This document shows positions 46,081-58,300 of a DNA stretch of 64,000 nt, piece by piece; position 1 is the stretch's first letter; each line of letters begins with the position of its first letter. A program made the position numbers and the translations under genes. The notes under the pieces are model-generated. The model did no database searches. It was not told the origin of the DNA and worked only from the letters and a program-made list of their open reading frames with translations. Source of the DNA: Blasia pusilla (lineage: Eukaryota > Marchantiophyta > Marchantiopsida > Blasiales); the NCBI GenBank assembly GCA_050084515.1, contig CM114271.1, forward strand, positions 52,452,001-52,516,000, read 5' to 3'.

Positions 46081-46560
46081 TGAAGTAATTCCTTTATGTT
46101 GAATTTATTAGGGTTGGAGAGAGCATGTGGTTTTTACAATGATAATTTGCTCTTCACATGATTTCAAAATATGGTATGAAAGCTTGTAAGGCAGCAATCT
46201 CCACACTATTGGACTAGAGTATGAAGCTAAGCGTGGATGAAGGAGAGTTGCTTGTACATTCTAATATGTAGATTTTCATGGTTGGAAGTTTGATCTATCT
46301 TACTATAACTAGGCTAGATTTGAACTACGCACTTGGCATGGTGAGCTAGTTTATGCAAGCACCTCGGAAACCTCGCCTAGATGCCGTGAGGAGGCTAATA
46401 CGGTATGTGAAATTCTTCGTTTAGTTTGGGCTTCAATTTGAACCTTCTATGGAGATTCACATATGCTGATTGGGCAAGAAGCGTCTCTGATAGACCCTCT
46501 ACATCTAACTATTCCTTCATCCTGGGAAGAGTAGTTAGAAGTAGGGCTTAAACTAGAGGA
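46081..46560 (+). pseudogene. copia RT-RNase H connection, first part
   Basis: Contains the MVGSLIYLTITRLDLNYAL block and SDRPSTSNYSFILG of RNase H in partly broken frames. It is cut by the following insertion. Confidence 0.75.
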
Positions 46561-46564
46561 TGAC

Positions 46565-47680
46565 ATTGAAGGAAAAGTCGACAGCAATGTACGTCAAACT
46601 TAAGGGTATTTTTAATTGCCAATGGAGATTTTTTTGGAATTTCGTCGAACTTACACAAGGGAGGGGAGGAATTAAAAATATGGAGTCGATGTAAGCAAGG
46701 CCCTCAAAAAATGGGGGAAAAAGTTCAGACTTCGGTCGAAAGTTGTAAGGGGCTATGCAATTCCAAAGAAAATATCAATAATAGAATCTAAAAAATATTG
46801 TTATTATTATATTAAGGGCTTGTTTCAGGTGATCCCCTCCTCCACTTGATTTCAAGGGAATGTTGTTACATTTAGGATCATTTTTGGGGATTCACTTGGA
46901 GTACTTGACATTTTTCCTTCATCTCCAACCAATATGTGTTTCCACCGTTGGATTGGAGTGGAACTCGGGTGGCTTAGGTTGGTCTTGATAATGTAATCTC
47001 CCACGTGGACGGTTTGGACTTTCTAGTATTGACTACATGATGTAATTCCAAATCCAAGATCATATTTGCATTTTTAATTCAATCTCTAGATGAGTATTCA
47101 GAGAATTTATTTTTCTCCCTACATTGCAAAAGCATGGGGACATCATTTCACAAAGTTTCATGATTTTTCAGCTTGTGACTAAAAATTAACGCCAAGAAAG
47201 GAAGGAGATAGTGGAAGAAGTGGGTTTTAAGTGGGGATTCACTTAGCTTCCTTTCACTATTCTCCTTCATTTAGGACCAAGATTTGTTTCCACCATTAGA
47301 TTGGAATTAAACTTGGTAGGCTTGATCAGGGTAATGTAATCTCACACTTGGACGACTCAGATTTGCTATTTTTTACTCCAACATATAACTAAAAATCCAA
47401 GATTAGAATTTTGGTGTTCCATTTTTAATTCAATATTTGGGTGGGCACTTGGAGAGTGCCCACGCGCAACAATCCGTAATTTTTGTAAAAGATGTTAAAT
47501 ACTTATGCTTCACATGGTTTTTAGGATCATTAAAAAATTTATTAAGACAGAGAGGGTTAAATTGGGAAAAAAATACCCAAAAAGTTATTGAGGGATACTT
47601 TTATAGGCATATTTTAATTATGTTGACTGAAAATAGGGAGGGTTGAATAGGGGCGTAGCCGCACACGGTATATGGGATAT
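46565..47680. repeat. insertion in copia RNase H, with a duplicated unit
   Basis: Non-coding sequence of about 1.1 kb. Two stretches of about 250 bp, roughly 46850-47115 and 47225-47455, resemble each other (TCTCC-TTCATC/TTTAGG, GTTTCCACCGTTGGATTGGA, GGTAATGTAATCTC, TTTTTAATTCAAT blocks). It might be a MITE pair or a damaged LTR; no target duplication was found by eye. Confidence 0.5.
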
Positions 47681-47689
47681 ATGTACAGT

Positions 47690-48086
47690 GACATCTGTGA
47701 GGGCTTAAACAAGCAAATTCAAGTTGTTTCATCTTTAACAATGACTGAGTATTGAGAAGCAACCAATATAGCATATGAGGCGTTGTGGCTTCATCGATTA
47801 CATGCTGAGATGAGTGTTAGTAACTTAGGAGCTAGTGTAATATATGCAAAAAATATTAGTAGCCTCAAACTTACTAATAATCTTGTGTTTCATCCTCAAA
47901 AAAAGCATGTTGAGGTGCACTACCACTTTATCATAGAGAAAGTGCTTGCAAGAGAAATTATTTTGTGTATATGGATATATATTAGCAAATTGTTGATATC
48001 TTTAGAAAGGCATTATCTAGAGATAAGTTTGAGACGTTTAAATTAGATTTAGGTTTTAGAGATATCGATATGAGCTTGAGGGGAAA
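47690..48086 (+). pseudogene. copia RNase H C-terminus
   Basis: VVSSLTMTEY, EALWLHRLHAEM, LTNNLVFHPQKKHVEVHYHFI and a frameshifted DIFRKALSRDKFETF block are the end of copia Pol. GAGGGGAAA at about 48077-48085 fits the polypurine tract. Confidence 0.8.
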
Positions 48087-48480
<394 letters not shown>

Positions 48481-48589
48481 GAAAATATGTTTAGTAATGA
48501 ACTTACAAATATAGGTCATGTCGCATCTAGAGACCTGTAACACGTGAGCTATAAGGAATATGATGTTTCTTGGGTGTGGTAGATATCAT

Positions 48590-48796
48590 TGATTAGACGA
48601 TTCGACACGTGATGTGATTGCTAATGATGGAGTGATAGAGGTCTAAAAAATTCAATATTAATACAAGATTATGGACTAAGACTTATAGAGGAGCGTTTCA
48701 AATACGATGCTACTATGGATCACAAAACCTATATTGAAGTTGGTGTTTGAGTTTTCTAAGCGGATTCAAATCAACATGAGTAAGAAGCAAGATTGT
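48590..48796 (+). pseudogene. gag: gag of copy C, first part
   Basis: Aligns with copy A about 275-455, through KPILKLVFEFSKRIQINMSKKQ. Decayed by many CpG-type changes and stops. Confidence 0.75.
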
Positions 48797-49075
48797 ATGT
48801 GGATAAAATCTATGTCCGCGGATATGTCCATATCTATGGACTTACATCCGCGCTATGGAAGGACTTGTCCATATGGATCCCATCTTCTCCTTCTTTCTTA
48901 TTCCCTCCATTTGCATTCATGTTCTATGCTTTCCAATTTCTTCCTCCCTCCATCTCCACTCCCTTCTCCCTTATCTCCCCAATGGCCCTTGCTTTACCTT
49001 CCATCATAAGCTATAATGGTCCATGTCCGTCCTAAGGACAAACTTTTCCATTTTTGTGCAACCATGGTGAGAAAC
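48797..49075. repeat. small insertion in copy C gag, with hairpin
   Basis: Unrelated, C/T-rich sequence between two halves of gag. A palindrome lies near its left edge (about 48818-48853): CGCGGAT and ATCCGCG arms with inner TGTCCATA/TATGGAC. Could be a non-autonomous DNA element, but target duplication is not clear. Confidence 0.5.
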
Positions 49076-49456
49076 ATGTTGTGAGCACTAGATTTCTACG
49101 AGAGGCGATAGGTCCACAATTTCTTCTAGCCCCACATGTGCCCCAACGTGCACTTGTATCATCAAAGAGACTTGATAAGCCTAGAGATCACATCAGGTAT
49201 AATGAGACAATGAGAAAATGACCCATACAAATATACATTGGCCAACAAGGGCTAGGGTTCAGCTGTTAGTTATGTGGTGGATCCTATAGATAAAAGGATT
49301 ATAGATAACATGCTTGTGGGTAGAGGGCACCTCACATTGCTCAAGAGCTATCTCCAATAGCACTATCATAGTTATAGTGTGATCATTGTCATAGGTATGG
49401 TCATACAAGAGATAGGTATTTCAAGCTTTAGGGTATACCTAAAGTGAGGTCTAGGG
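49076..49456 (+). pseudogene. gag: gag of copy C, second part, with zinc-knuckle remnant
   Basis: Continues the gag alignment (RFLREA-type block at about 49095) to a CDHCHRYGHTRDR segment (about 49379-49417) in which the last Cys is replaced by Tyr. Confidence 0.75.
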
Positions 49457-50435
49457 TATTACGTGCCTACTCCCTTGAATGCCAATTTTTTATGTTGCGT
49501 AAACTTGCGTTCAACAAGTCACAATCTCCTACACCCAACACACTTGCATTAGTCATATTTGAGGTTAGCTATCCTTGCGTCTCTTGAGTCTTGGTCTCGG
49601 GCCATTCTAGACAGGGTTAGATCCTAACTTAACCCCTCACTCTCCAACACAAGCAAGTCATTTAAGACTTGGGATAAATTTCTTTGATAGTCTAGAAACT
49701 TGAAAAGATGCCAATGCATCAAACGATCCCAACTACCCAATAGACCTCAAACGAGTCTCTAATTGGGACTCAATATCCAAGTCGAGTCAAGGTCCAAGGT
49801 TGGTGCATGTCTAAAACTGGTCCACATAAACTTGGCTTGGTGTCAAAACCCCAATGCCAATCTCTCAATTCATCTCATGCCTTTGATTCACCCCCATGGT
49901 TTCTATGGTGGGATTTAGGTTCCAAACAACCTTGGAGACCCTCCCCCTTTTATATAGTTCTAGAGATTCATACTCCCTCCTTACATCTAGGGAAGTCCTC
50001 TTGAGACATTCCTTGTGGCCCTCAATCCAAATATCATTGCAATATTTTAGGGATGATTTCTAGATCTGTGCTCATATGTTTATCCAAAATTTTACTCTGT
50101 TGGAATTATCTTCTCACAAGCTTTCCAACGCCATCTTAGTCGTCTCAAATGTATCTTGGGTCTAGCCGTTATGACCTCAAACATAGAGAAACCCTAAATG
50201 ATCAGTCAAGTTCCAAGCCAAGTTGCAATTCCTATGACACCCACCTCTTATGGGACTTAAGATTTTCTTAAGTTCCACTTGATGTTTGGTCACAACACCC
50301 ATCAATTGAGACAACCATCAAAGCTTGTGTCTCACTTTTTCTTCTACAACTCATGTCTCACTCGTTAGACTTCGCCGCGCTTCCATCCAAGTATGAGCTC
50401 ACTAGAGTTACATTGTTCCGCGTTGGCAATAGAGG
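49457..50435 (+). repeat. LTR-family R copy 4, inserted in copy C
   Basis: Aligns end to end with the solo LTR at 41671-42669, with a degraded start (ATTACGTGCCTACTCCC) and end. Copy C gag reads into it at its left edge and resumes at its right edge, so it inserted after copy C. CpG-poor. Confidence 0.8.
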
Positions 50436-51984
50436 GTTGGGGTTAGTAGAGTTGGTGGAGGTTGAGGAGCTTTTCGTGGTAGTGGTTGAGCTTCACCATA
50501 TGTTAGAGGGGATGGAGGATATGCACCTAAGGTAGGGCTTCTCATCTTGATTGATCGATTGGAGTAGAGGATTGCTACTATATTTGACGATAATATGGCA
50601 AATGATGGACATGGAGCCAAGGGCATCAACTTCACGTTTAGCCTCTGATCGTATCAAGATATGAGGATGCATTTTGGTATTATGGGAAACAGGTGTGGTG
50701 GAGCAGAGGTTCAAGCTTTTGATGTGGTAAAGGATACTACAAGAGTGATTAAACCACAAGGAGATGGGGATGAGTTAGACCCACTTGAGAGAACCAATTG
50801 GAAATGTGCCAAGGTTCCCCAATCTTTGATGTTGTCAGAGGCACTTCACATACCATTGATGGTGCATAGATGTCCAGTGTTGTGTCAATTATTGGAATAG
50901 ACGTGTCAATATTATAAGGAGTTAGAAAGAATAAATTTTTTTTTGGCTTAATTTGAGCCTTTTTTGAGTAGATTATTGGGGATTGGAATTTCGGTTTGTC
51001 AGGTTGCATTATTTTGTGCCATGGACTTGGAAATGGTGGGAGTTGAAGCAACCGAGGTATTTTGGCTGGTCACCATGCTACGTAAGCATGGAGAGGTTAT
51101 CGCCTCTAATATAAAGGTAGTTGGTGAGGAGGTGGTGGACCTACCCTTAGAGCATATCCTCAAGATATTTCCCATAGATTTGTGGTAGACTAAGACTACT
51201 AGGTTGGAAAATATGCCAATTAGACCTATGATAGAGCCAACTATGGTGATACCACATCTAGTGTTGTTGGATAATCGGAGTGGGATGTTCAACTTGATTA
51301 GTATAACACGTATAATATATCATTTACAATGTATCTTATTTGATTTGGGAGCGCAACCCTTAATATGTGGGAATGTGGCATGTTTGGCGTTGGGGTTATG
51401 GAAAGGAGATACTGAGTCATATTCCTTCTAGAGCATGTAACAAATACTTTGAAGGTGCTCACACATACGATTATGAGACCTATTGTTTTGGTAGGAAGTA
51501 GGGTGTTGTACCCCCTTGGTTTCATCCTTGATTTTTGTGGGGAGACAATTTCCTATGTGCAAGAGTGTAGATCATGTAATGGTCCGATGAACCAACTACT
51601 TGTTTGATTTGCTAGGAGTTGTGGTGGTCCACAAGGGGATTCAATGACCACATTAGCAACATTCATTGGTGATGTTATTTAGCTGGCTGAGAGAGTTGTG
51701 GGAGAGGAATGACTATGTAGAGGTCATCTTGGTAGAGGATGGTCCTGTAGAGAGACATGCCATGGTGGGCGTCTCTTCCCATGGTGTTAATACCTCTTTA
51801 CCATTGTGGGATATGAGTGTTGACTTGTAGAGGAGTGCACACAAGCTTATGAGGTAGGCATGGAGCCATGTCTTTGTCTTGAAGCTGAAAAAGTCAGATA
51901 TCAATCGTGCTCTTAGAATGGAGAGGTTGACAACCTTGGATGCCATACCCGTTGTTTGGTAGTGTCTTGAGGAGCGTATGAGAG
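50436..51984 (+). pseudogene. gag C-terminus, spacer and protease of copy C
   Basis: The VEELFVVVVELHHM block continues copy A's EFFLDVVVEDHH. The spacer (about 50560-50900) includes MLSEALHIPLMVHRCPV, equivalent to the PSMVPRRPAVP block. A decayed segment to about 51180 follows, then protease at 51204-51431 with PHLVLLDNRSGMFNLIS and LFDLGAQPLICGNVACLALGL. The DLG keeps D and G of an active-site motif. A linker similar to A about 2111-2434 (SSHGVNTSLPLWD-like) ends at 51984. Confidence 0.7.
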
Positions 51985-52040
51985 TGTTGGATCTCTTTGG
52001 AGGGATAAGCACAAGGTTAACTTCAATATTTTATGTAGAC

Positions 52041-52081
<41 letters not shown>

Positions 52082-52190
52082 CATATACATAAGTATTTGT
52101 AAGTCTGAATAGATGAGATTGCACGTTCAGTCTCATTACGCCATGTGGCGAGGCTAGTATAGTACTATCTTGAGTTTTAAATTATTACAT
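51985..52190 (+). pseudogene. DNMT N-terminal fragment of copy C
   Basis: Motif I reads VLDLFGGIST at 51987-52016, identical to copy A over these ten residues. An (AT)n tract follows at 52046-52076, then a LRHVARLV-type block at about 52132-52160, and the match ends near 52190. Confidence 0.75.
52046..52076. repeat. (AT)n microsatellite
   Basis: About 30 bp of AT repeats within the DNMT remnant of copy C. Confidence 0.9.
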
Positions 52191-52429
52191 CTTTTATAGT
52201 GGAACGGCGAGTTTCCGTGTGATACTTCGTGGGAGACGAGAGGTTGAGCTAGTAGATCACATATGACCTACTTAGGAGTAGAGTAACTTGCAAGAGTAGG
52301 TTTTCTCTTGGTTTGGGCCCTTTTGAAGGCTATTTGAGGAATTGACTAATTCAAGTAAGTTCCCTACAACATAAGCTTTGACTTTCTATTCATGGAAAGT
52401 GACTCTTGACCCACTATTAAGGGGGTGGT

Positions 52430-53153
52430 TGTGTGGTTTGGATATATGTATGTGAGTGTATTTTTGTATCTTTACAGATCTGCTTGTGTGTTGGAAAGAT
52501 TGGCAATGTCTCTTGTGCGCATGTGAATAACGATGTAGATTGTGAAGTGAAGTTTTTTGGATGATATCTATCACATCATATATAGTTGGCCTATAAGTAG
52601 AGTTCTATGATGTCCATGGTGTAGGGCGTCAGTGGATTTTTTAGGCAAAATCTCGTTTTGAATGATCGAATGAGGTTAGTAAAAAATATGTTGCATTGGG
52701 ATTGTCATTTCTAAAACTCCCTCTCTTACGATACTTCGAGCCAAGTGACATTATTAGATCAATGATCACTCTAACACATGTGCGCAACTTATTGTTTTTG
52801 GGCTATTTTTGGGGGAAAAACTATTTGGATCTTCTTAAAGGTATAAAAGATGGGGAGATGCCTCTCACTAGCCATCTTTCTCGTGCATTTTGAGCATTCA
52901 TCCTTTTAGGGTTTGATAGGAGTTTGAGTGTTAGATTTCGGATTCCTTCATAGCGGAGGGTGGATACGACTTGATGATTATATGTAGATTTAAGAGTGGA
53001 CTTGGTTGTGTGAGCCATTTCAATGATGATTTTGCTAAGGAGTCTAGTATACGAGTGTATGTTTACATGTTCAGAGATCTACCCATGTGCTAGGAAACTT
53101 GACGATATTTGTTGTGTGGATGTGAACAAATGATGTGTGGTATACACACGAGA
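52430..53153 (+). repeat. 3' LTR of gypsy copy C
   Basis: About 724 bp after a GGGGG tract. Terminal direct repeats are decayed but visible (about 52430-52565 and 53020-53153). A TATAAAAG box lies near 52841-52848, with a hairpin of AGATGG and CCATCT arms over a longer loop than in A and B2. Confidence 0.7.
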
Positions 53154-55318
53154 GATGGAAAGAGAGAGGAGCAAATTTTCAAAAGAATAGTGTTCATAAG
53201 GATTCTCTTTATATATTAACTTTCAATAAGAAAGGGGAGGATTAATAGGAAAGAAAATCTCGATGTGATAAGAGAGAAGGAAAAGGTCCACCTTCCGTCA
53301 ACCTTGTCCATTCCTTCAAAACGAGAAGGCTAAAGTAGGAGCTGGCCATGGACCAAGATGGATAGACCATGATTGAAGGTTTACATGGGGTCATCTTGCT
53401 CGATCGTATGGGATAGTTTTAATACTGAAAGTAAGCAAAATTAGGTTTTGGGTGACCCGATTTATCACAAAATCCCTTCTCTGCCATACGGTTTATAACT
53501 ATCTGCATATCTACAAGTAAACTAAGCTCTAGTTCCCTAATCTTAATTTGAAGATTTGAGGAACAAGACATTGTACATTGTTAAATTTTGCTTTCAACCC
53601 CTTACAATAGGGAAGTTTAACCCTCTCAATTCCTACATTAGGCTAAAGCAGTAGCTCACTAGGGGCCAAGATGGATGGACTATTTATGAAGGTACTAGTT
53701 CCATAATAATAATTATGACCTCTATAATCACTCACAATTATTTTCTCTCTATGTAACCTATCAATTTGCCCTCCATTCGTGTGTAATAATTACTTTATTC
53801 CCCCCCCCCCGCCTTCTCAAAAGAGCGCAAACTGGTTTGATTTCAATTCTTTTTTTTTCAGATTCATTTAAACCTACTAGTCACATTTAAACCTTCGTGA
53901 CATCACACGGTGCCTGCAATCTTATATATCCAATTTAATTTATTCAACCTATTATATATCTATATAACAATTGGCGATCACACATGCATAATATGACAAG
54001 ATAGCGGGATAATAAGACAAAACATGCAACACTCTTGAATTCTGTTGCCTTAATCATGTTAGATGGGTAGAAATAGAACAAAAGAAACTAATAGGGACTT
54101 GAATGGAATATATAGTAATCAAGTATTAATAAATTAATAAGTAATTTAATATTATAATGGATGATAATAAATATTAATAAAATAGAAATCATATGATAAA
54201 TAACCAAAATTTTTGAATTTTAACCTTAATTCATATTTGATGGAAAAAGGAAATAAAATTTTAATGTAGGAATATTTTGTTCAAATTTTATGGAAAGATA
54301 AAATTACTTAGTGTATTGGGATATCATTTAAATTTGAATAGAAGATTATAATTACCAAGAAGAGTGATATGTTTTTACTCTTCTAAGATATTAGAAAATA
54401 GAAATTATATTTTAATTTTAAATTTATTAGCTTGATCATCTTTTGAAATAATTTTATTAATTTGCATGTTATATTTAGGGAAAGGAAAATGAATTTTAAT
54501 GGAAAATAAATTTTTTTTTTAATTAAAATTAAGCAAGATTTTAGTGAATGTTATTTTGGTGGGAAGAATGGAAGAGAAAGAATAATTATTGTTTGAGGAT
54601 TGAAATTATTTATGGGAGATGGATGTTATTTAAAGGTGAATTTTTTTACTCTTTTAAGATTTAAATAAGGGGAAATCATACTTAAAATTTAAAATAAAAT
54701 AAATTTTAAAAATTTAAACGTAATATCAAAAACTATTATTAACACTTTTTTTAATATGTTCTAAACATGAGATATTGAAATAAGCAAAAAATATTAAATT
54801 TTTTTAAATTTCTTATCCATTTATGAATAGAATTTTTTTTTGGAATTTGTATACAACTTCATTATATAGATATGAAGTTGTATACAAATTCAAAAATTTC
54901 CTAATATATGATATAGATGCATGCCACGACGCCTCACACATTCTTGTGCCTAAGAAGACAACAAGAAGATTCACATGTGTAATAACTGGCTAACATTTGA
55001 AGCTAATTTCGCTTACGATAATGAGGAAGTACGTATTGAGGGCAGAGGTTTAGGGTTCCTAATGGACGGGAGAGGATATTGATCTTTATACAGTTTCTTT
55101 CCTTACACGTGTTTAGAACGGAGAGAGGAACTGAAAGTCGAGGACTTCGGAAGATTTTTCTGCACCAAATGTCACGGCTGTTGAGGTCGAAATTCGGATT
55201 TCCGAGCCCTCTGAGACCGGTATAGAAGTGGGAATTCGATCGTCAACGCAGCAGCAGCGTGAAATTGTGTGGGGGATTCTGATTTCAGCTTAGAGAAAGG
55301 AAGAGACAGAGAGAGAGG
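53154..55318. other. AT-rich spacer upstream of the RH29/DDX54 gene
   Basis: No gene seen. GGCTAAAG...CCAAGATGGAT at about 53330-53375 recurs at about 53643-53680. A 10-bp C-run lies near 53798. The 54060-54900 part is extremely AT-rich, with a perfect 20-bp inverted repeat. The last 300 bp are GC-richer and probably hold promoter and leader of the helicase gene. Confidence 0.5.
54843..54891. repeat. perfect 20-bp inverted repeat
   Basis: GAATTTGTATACAACTTCAT at 54843-54862 faces its exact reverse complement at 54872-54891 over a 9-bp loop. Confidence 0.9.
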
Positions 55319-58300
55319 ATGAGGGAGAAGAAGAAGGCGAAGGTGAACAAATCTGGGGGATTTGAGTCGTTGGGACTCAGTCTCGCGATTTACCGAGCCG
55401 TCAAGAAAAAGGGGTATCAGGTGCCTACTCCAATCCAGCGGAAGACTTTGCCGCTGGTGATGGCCGGGTTTGATGTGGTTGCCATGGCACGTACTGGTTC
55501 TGGGAAGACTGCAGCGTTCCTTATTCCAATGCTGGAGAAGCTCAAGGCCCATTCCACCAAGGCCGGCGCTCGTGCGGTGATTTTGTCTCCTACTCGAGAG
55601 CTGGCACTTCAAACCTTCAAATTCTGCAAAGAGCTCGGTTGTTATACAGGTAAGCTGGACGAATATATTCACATCTGTTTTGAATTCCACCCCATGTTGG
55701 TGACTGCTTTTTCAGATTCCTTGTCCAGTTAGGGTATAGGGTTTAAGGGTTTACCCTTTCTGTGCTTTCTTCGTCGAAGAGATTGGCCTCGGAGAAACCA
55801 TTCTTCACAATAGAGGGAGTGAAAAAGCTCAGGAGCTGGTAATTTGTTGCGTGATCCAGTGTCTAATTCTGACCCATCAGTAGCAACTCTGTGTGATAGT
55901 ACAAAGAGAATTCTCGCACCGATGATTTTTTGCTTTTTTTTTTTTTGTTTTTTCAGAAACTTCCGAGTTTGTAAACATTTAACCCCTCTGACTGCATTGA
56001 GAGATGTGAGTTTCCCTAAAGAGGGCCTGCAGGACTTTTTAGATCGTCTAGACATTGGATGTCTGTGTGAATATGAACGATCTGTGAATAATTTTTTCTC
56101 TCTAGAAAATACTGGACTGAATCATTCAAGCAAGTCTGGCAGTCAAGTTTCCCAGCTCTCTTGGATAGGTTTTTTCAGGATCTATATACTTTTCCACTGA
56201 CCAACTCTCAGGACTTGAGAGTTTTCTGGGTTGAAGGCTAATGGAGCGTAGTAATTGCATGGTCAGAGCAGATTTGAGAGCCTGTATTTTGGTGGGAGGT
56301 GACAGCATGGAGGCACAGTTTGAGGAGCTTTCAAAAAATCCAGATATTATAATTGCCACGCCTGGTCGTCTTATGCACCATCTCTCAGAGGTTGAGGGAA
56401 TGAGTCTCAGGACAGTGGAATACACAGTATTTGATGAAGCAGACCGACTTTTTGAGATGGGTTTTGCTGAACAGCTCCGCCAAATTTTAAGTCACATGAG
56501 TGAGACTCGTCAAACACTTCTATTCAGTGCCACTCTTCCACGGCTCCTTGCTGATTTTGCTAAAGCAGGCCTCCGTGATCCACATCTTGTGCGGCTCGAC
56601 ACAGAGACGAAAATTAGTCCAGATCTGAAGCTCACAGTTTTCACACTTCGTCATGAGGAGAAGCCAGCTGCCCTCATATACCTTGTCCGGGAGTTGATTC
56701 CTGCGGAGCAACAGACCATCATATTTGTGTCGACAAAGCATCATGTCGAGTTTCTATTTGAGCTTTTAAAGTCTGAGGGCATTGATCTTTCAGTTGTGTA
56801 TGGAGCTATGGACCAAGCGGCCAGGAATATTCACATAGCCAAATTTCGAGCAAGGAAGACAATGCTCTTACTTGTAACTGATGTTGCTGCTCGTGGTATT
56901 GATATTCCTCTACTAGATAATGTGATAAATTATGACTTTCCCCCAAAGCCTAAGCTCTTTGTACACAGGGTTGGTCGTGCTGCCCGAGCTGGTCGACTTG
57001 GTACAGCATTCTCTTTTCTGACCACGGATGAAATGCCTTTCCTTTTGGATCTACACCTTTTCCTCTCAAGGCCCATTAAAGCAGCAGCTCTGGAGGAGGA
57101 CATTGGGGCCAATCAACAGAAGGCTCTGGAGGATATGGAAGAAGCTAATGCCCGAGGAACAGTTTATGGGCGGTTTTCCCAGGGAACGTTAGATTCCTAC
57201 ATGGACAGACTACGGGAAGTTGTAAATCACAGCACTGAGCTTGTTGCTTTACAGAAGGCAGCAGGAAATGCTTTCCGACTGTATGCAAAGACTCGGCCTG
57301 CTCCTTCATTTGAGTCTTGTAAGCGAGCAAAAGAACTGCCTCGTGAGGGTTTGCACCCAATGTTGAGGAACCAAGTTAAGACAGCAGAGGCAGAAGTCGC
57401 AGCTTTTGCAGAAAGAGTGCGTGCTTTCAGGTGGATAGTCATTATGGTTCTGCACTTCATATGAATAATCACGTTGCTATCAGAAGCCTAGTAGAATAAG
57501 TTGTGTTATCCGAGAATATATTATATAGTCTGGTCTTCAGACAATGGTCATTGTGTTGTGTTGCTTCGTGTAGGCCCAAGCAGACAGTTCTGGAAGCTGA
57601 AGCGGAAGCTGCCAAGGGAAAAAATAAGAAGGTAGTGCTAGATCTTCCTCAAAATTGTACACCCTGTTTTCAGAATTGCATGTACATTCCAGCAGTAGAA
57701 AAGGCATAATGTTCGAGGATGTTCCAAAGTCTTATCTGCTTTCCAGTCCAGTTGGTTATTTGGCAGCACATCATTTGGGAAAATGACAATTGTATTTTAT
57801 TGCAGAGTCCACTGTCTGATGCAGTAGAAGTAATGAAGAGAAAGAGGGCTGTACATGAGCATGTGATTGTCGCTACTCAGCAGAAAGAGGCAACTTTAAA
57901 AGCCGCAAAAGAATCCTTTCCTGTAAGTGTAAACAAACTTTTCACCTCAGCTTGTTGAGTAATTATAGATGGCTCTAGATTCAATTTGAAGGTGTTTCTC
58001 ATGGATTTGACTGGTTGCTGTTCATCAGGATTTGGAAGAGGAAGAACCGTCCAATTTGGCAATCCCATCACGCAAGAGAAGAAAGAAAAGCAGCAGTGAT
58101 GGTAATTTCACTGAACTCTAACCAAGCAACTATGTATTAATACATTTGTAAGGAAATGATTTCCAATTTTTCTTACCTGGCACCAACTAAATAAATCTTT
58201 TTATCAAGGATGATTCAAATGTTCGTCTCCTACCTCGTAGCTTACATTTGGTAAGGTCTGAGTCTAAGGTAGTGGCTTTGTGTGGTAAACTGTGCTTATC

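Larger units (their letters stand above)
48590..53153 (+). mobile_element. gypsy copy C, old and fragmented member of the DNMT/PHD family
   Basis: Gag, protease, the beginning of the DNMT, and a 3' LTR can be aligned with copies A and B1. Everything between DNMT motif I and the LTR is missing (RT, RNase H, integrase and PHD absent). It is interrupted by a 280-bp insertion at about 48797-49075 and by an LTR-family R copy at 49457-50435. CpG is almost gone, consistent with age. Confidence 0.82.
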
